DNA of 15,339 nt, taken from assembly GCA_020026175.1 (NCBI GenBank), contig JAHHQV010000062.1:1-15339 (forward strand), written 5' to 3'. Positions within the stretch are counted from its first letter, which is position 1, and each line of letters starts with the position of its first letter. This document shows positions 13,673 to 15,339 of this stretch, one piece after another. The position numbers and the translations under genes are program-made. The notes under the pieces were generated by a model that was not told where the DNA came from, did no database searches, and saw only the letters and a list, made by a program, of their open reading frames with translations. Origin of the DNA: Phocaeicola sp. Its GTDB lineage: Bacteria > Bacteroidota > Bacteroidia > Bacteroidales > Bacteroidaceae.

Positions 13673-15027
13673 TTGTTAATCCAATGAGCAATATCTTTCA
13701 TCACTTCAGGTGATATGGTTTCCTCAATCTGTGCATATTCGCTAACATCGCCGGAAGTACAATGCTGAAATAGATGATTCAGTCCTGTATAGGTTTTTAA
13801 GAGATGGTTCTTATTTTGTGGAAGTGTTTTTTCTAATGCTGCTATATTGATAGCCGCATTTACTTGCTTGTCTTTGTCTCCATTAATGGCCATCACAGGG
13901 CATGTTACTTTTTTGATAGCCGCAGTAGGGTCGTAACTAAGAAAATAATTTAGCCATGGATTAGAAGAAGTAAGTACGGTTTGAAGATTTTGCAATGCCG
14001 GTGCAGGTAATTTGGCGTTGACTTCTGCTGCATACTTGTCTACAATAACCTTAGCGTTTTCAATTGACTTTTTATCAATCAGATGTTGGAATACTTTTCG
14101 TAATACATTGCAGTAGTCGGTTGTATATAAAGCCGTAGAAGGATTGGCAGACAATAGAATCTCATTTTGTTTAAGCAGTATTTCATCTCCTCTCACTGTT
14201 GTACCTGCTAAACTGACAATGTAGTCAATGTCTTGTGGCTTTTCACTTGCTGCCATGAGAGCAATCAATCCTCCTTCACTATGGCCTATAATCCCTATTT
14301 TACTAAACTTGTTTGTCGATTTCAAATACTCAATACCAGCCATGGCGTCGGTCATAAACGTATGTGATGTGGCATAAGTTAAATTGCCCGTAGACTTGCC
14401 AAATCCCCTGTCGTCATATCTCAACGAAGCGATTCCCATTTTTGCCAGATAATCTGCCAACACTGCGAAAGGTTTGTGTCCCATCAGTTCTTCATCGCGA
14501 TTTTGTTGGCCACTGCCGGAAACAAATAATACAACGGGTACTTCTTTCTTCTGTATCATATAGGTTATAGGATAAGAGATTGTACCAGAAAGCACTGCAT
14601 GGTCTTTGGTGTTTTCAAAAGTCACTTCTTCTGTAGGATAAGGAAGAGGCATGCTCGGTGTTTGTTTACGTTTACGTACAAAATCTCCTGGTTTGAGATT
14701 TAAAACGAATTTCATGCCTGATTGAGAAAATGTTCCTTTTATTAGTCCATCTCTCATTTTGCCATTGTATGAAGCTCCGATAGCAGGCACCCGAAGAGCT
14801 ATGGAATCGTTGCTTAAATAGTCTAATGCCGTTTGTATACCTTTAGCTCCTTGGTCAGGGCTGTCCAACAAACATTTGTTTTCTCCTTTTACATTTGATA
14901 AGTGGAAAACTAAGGGCAATGACTTTGGTCCTATGTTGATAGAGCCATTCCAACTTCCGGTTAAAGATTGTGCAAATAAAAAAGAAGATGGAAGTAATAC
15001 CAATATACTTGAAATAATTGTTTTCAT
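13663..15027 (-). CDS. Secreted alpha/beta hydrolase
   Basis: A 454-residue exported serine hydrolase. Residues 1-20 form a signal peptide (KT, hydrophobic core, then FAQ-SLTG with likely cleavage after Ala19 or Gln20). About 21-120 is a beta-rich N-terminal domain starting LTGSWNGSINIG, as in many Bacteroidetes hydrolases. The alpha/beta domain spans about 135-454, with VLFVSGSGQQNRDE (oxyanion region, 167-179), RYDDRGFGKSTG (203-214) and the nucleophile elbow GHSEGG with Ser250. The other triad members are probably Asp384 in NGDKDKQVN and His418 in GLNHLF. Substrate is unknown: an esterase or peptidase acting in the periplasm is reasonable. No lipobox is present. The last codons and stop lie in the right inverted repeat of the IS remnant, so the C-terminus (NNLR) may have been altered by insertion. 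The domain itself looks complete. Confidence 0.88.
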   Translation of the reverse strand: MKTIISSILVLLPSSFLFAQSLTGSWNGSINIGPKSLPLVFHLSNVKGENKCLLDSPDQGAKGIQTALDYLSNDSIALRVPAIGASYNGKMRDGLIKGTFSQSGMKFVLNLKPGDFVRKRKQTPSMPLPYPTEEVTFENTKDHAVLSGTISYPITYMIQKKEVPVVLFVSGSGQQNRDEELMGHKPFAVLADYLAKMGIASLRYDDRGFGKSTGNLTYATSHTFMTDAMAGIEYLKSTNKFSKIGIIGHSEGGLIALMAASEKPQDIDYIVSLAGTTVRGDEILLKQNEILLSANPSTALYTTDYCNVLRKVFQHLIDKKSIENAKVIVDKYAAEVNAKLPAPALQNLQTVLTSSNPWLNYFLSYDPTAAIKKVTCPVMAINGDKDKQVNAAINIAALEKTLPQNKNHLLKTYTGLNHLFQHCTSGDVSEYAQIEETISPEVMKDIAHWINNLR

Positions 15028-15046
15028 TTTGATTGAAGTTTACATA

Positions 15047-15054
15047 CAAATATA
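15047..15054 (-). promoter_or_regulatory. Putative hydrolase promoter, -7 element
   Basis: The minus strand reads TATATTTG, matching TAnnTTTG, 19 bases before the hydrolase ATG, which implies a short leader. No clear -33 element. Confidence 0.45.
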
Positions 15055-15126
15055 TGCTTTTTCTGTACATCAGAAGCTATAAAATTGATAAAACAGAGAT
15101 TTTTTGAAAAAAAACAGGCTAAAGTA

Positions 15127-15156
15127 TTGCACGTTCAAAAAAAAGTAGTACCTTTG
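15127..15156 (+). promoter_or_regulatory. Promoter of the tRNA-Val genes
   Basis: TTG (15127-15129, within TATTG), 19 bases, then TACCTTTG (15149-15156), the same -7 box as ssrA. It lies 24 bases before the first tRNA-Val and probably drives both copies. Confidence 0.7.
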
Positions 15157-15180
15157 CAACGCAATTGAGAAATAGACCTC

Positions 15181-15255
15181 GGGCGTTTAGCTCAGCTGGT
15201 TCAGAGCATCTGCCTTACAAGCAGAGGGTCGGCGGTTCGAATCCGTCAACGCCCA
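15181..15255 (+). tRNA. tRNA-Val (anticodon TAC)
   Basis: A complete 75-base cloverleaf. The acceptor strand GGGCGTT pairs with AACGCCC before discriminator A. The D arm contains AGCTCAGCTGGT. The anticodon stem TCTGC/GCAGA closes loop CTTACAA with anticodon TAC, reading GTA and related valine codons. The T arm contains GGTTCGAATCC. CCA is not encoded: the A is followed by CTA. Confidence 0.97.
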
Positions 15256-15288
15256 CTACCAAAAACATATTGATCAAATTTCCCTATC

Positions 15289-15339
15289 GGGCGTTTAGCT
15301 CAGCTGGTTCAGAGCATCTGCCTTACAAGCAGAGGGTCG
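15289..15339 (+). tRNA. tRNA-Val (anticodon TAC), second copy, cut by window end
   Basis: The 51 bases present are identical to the first 51 bases of the upstream tRNA-Val, including the D arm and anticodon loop CTTACAA. The T arm and 3' acceptor strand lie beyond the window. A 33-base spacer separates the two, consistent with one transcript. Confidence 0.95.

Larger units (their letters stand above)
13222..13675 (+). mobile_element. Internally deleted IS5-family element (MITE-like)
   Basis: A remnant of about 450 bp bounded by imperfect inverted repeats. Bases 13225-13246 match the reverse complement of 13651-13672 at 19 of 22 positions, sharing TTTAAG, GAGTTCTAT and AATT. Between them lie a promoter, the N-terminal third of an IS5-type transposase and a short unrelated 3' segment, so the middle of the element has been lost. 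TTA occurs just outside both ends (13221-13223 and 13676-13678) and could be a 3-bp target duplication, but the outer boundary is uncertain by a few bases. It makes no working transposase; it could move only if a full relative acts in trans. Confidence 0.7.

Noticed and set aside
15181..15339. Duplicated tRNA-Val as an integration (att) duplication by a mobile island
   Set aside because: The copies are in direct tandem with only a 33-base spacer and share a promoter; no integrase is present. Simple tandem tRNA genes explain it.

Overview
The window reads as chromosomal DNA of a member of the Bacteroidales, most likely a Bacteroides/Phocaeicola-type gut bacterium. The DNA is AT-rich. Start codons lack Shine-Dalgarno sequences. 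Several genes carry the Bacteroidetes promoter pattern (-33 TTTG, about 20 bp, -7 TAnnTTTG), and the tmRNA tag is of the Bacteroidales type. The gene set (Ddh, a TrpRS with the MIEQT motif, a eukaryote-like CarB, an FMN-dependent FabK-like enzyme) fits this group. Species cannot be fixed from the sequence alone.

Layout. Positions 1-95 hold the 3' end of a 5S rRNA and the rRNA-operon terminator. ruvA (282-887, minus) converges on it. Then come ddh (1062-1961, plus), lgt (2084-2911, plus), trpS (3133-4224, minus) and a divergently transcribed full-length carB (4590-7814, plus). On the minus strand lies a decayed lipoprotein gene (7968-8583), split by a one-base frameshift in an A6 run and by an in-frame TAA. 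Next are ssrA/tmRNA (8802-9195, minus) with a near-perfect promoter, a lipoprotein seven-bladed propeller lactonase (9321-10454, plus), manA (10564-11535, minus) and a FabK/nitronate monooxygenase-like flavoprotein (about 11670-12656, plus). After this comes about 1 kb of mobile-element debris: five degenerate 22-bp tandem units (12832-12941), then an internally deleted IS5-family element of about 450 bp with matching terminal inverted repeats (about 13222-13675). A secreted alpha/beta hydrolase (13663-15027, minus) has its stop codon inside the right inverted repeat of that element. The window ends with two identical tRNA-Val(UAC) genes, the second cut by the edge.

Most genes are single-gene units with their own promoter and hairpin terminator, and no long operon is present. 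Functions are mainly housekeeping: Holliday-junction processing, lysine/peptidoglycan precursor supply, lipoprotein maturation, tryptophan charging, carbamoyl phosphate for pyrimidines and arginine, ribosome rescue and sugar phosphate metabolism.

I found no defence locus, CRISPR array or obvious new multi-gene system. The points most worth a second look are a perfect 7-1-7 Fur/PerR-like palindrome in the ddh promoter, the 22-bp repeat array, the MITE-like IS derivative that supplies a gene end, the broken lipoprotein gene, the eukaryote-type orphan carB, and the TrpRS with Gln in place of the usual active-site His.
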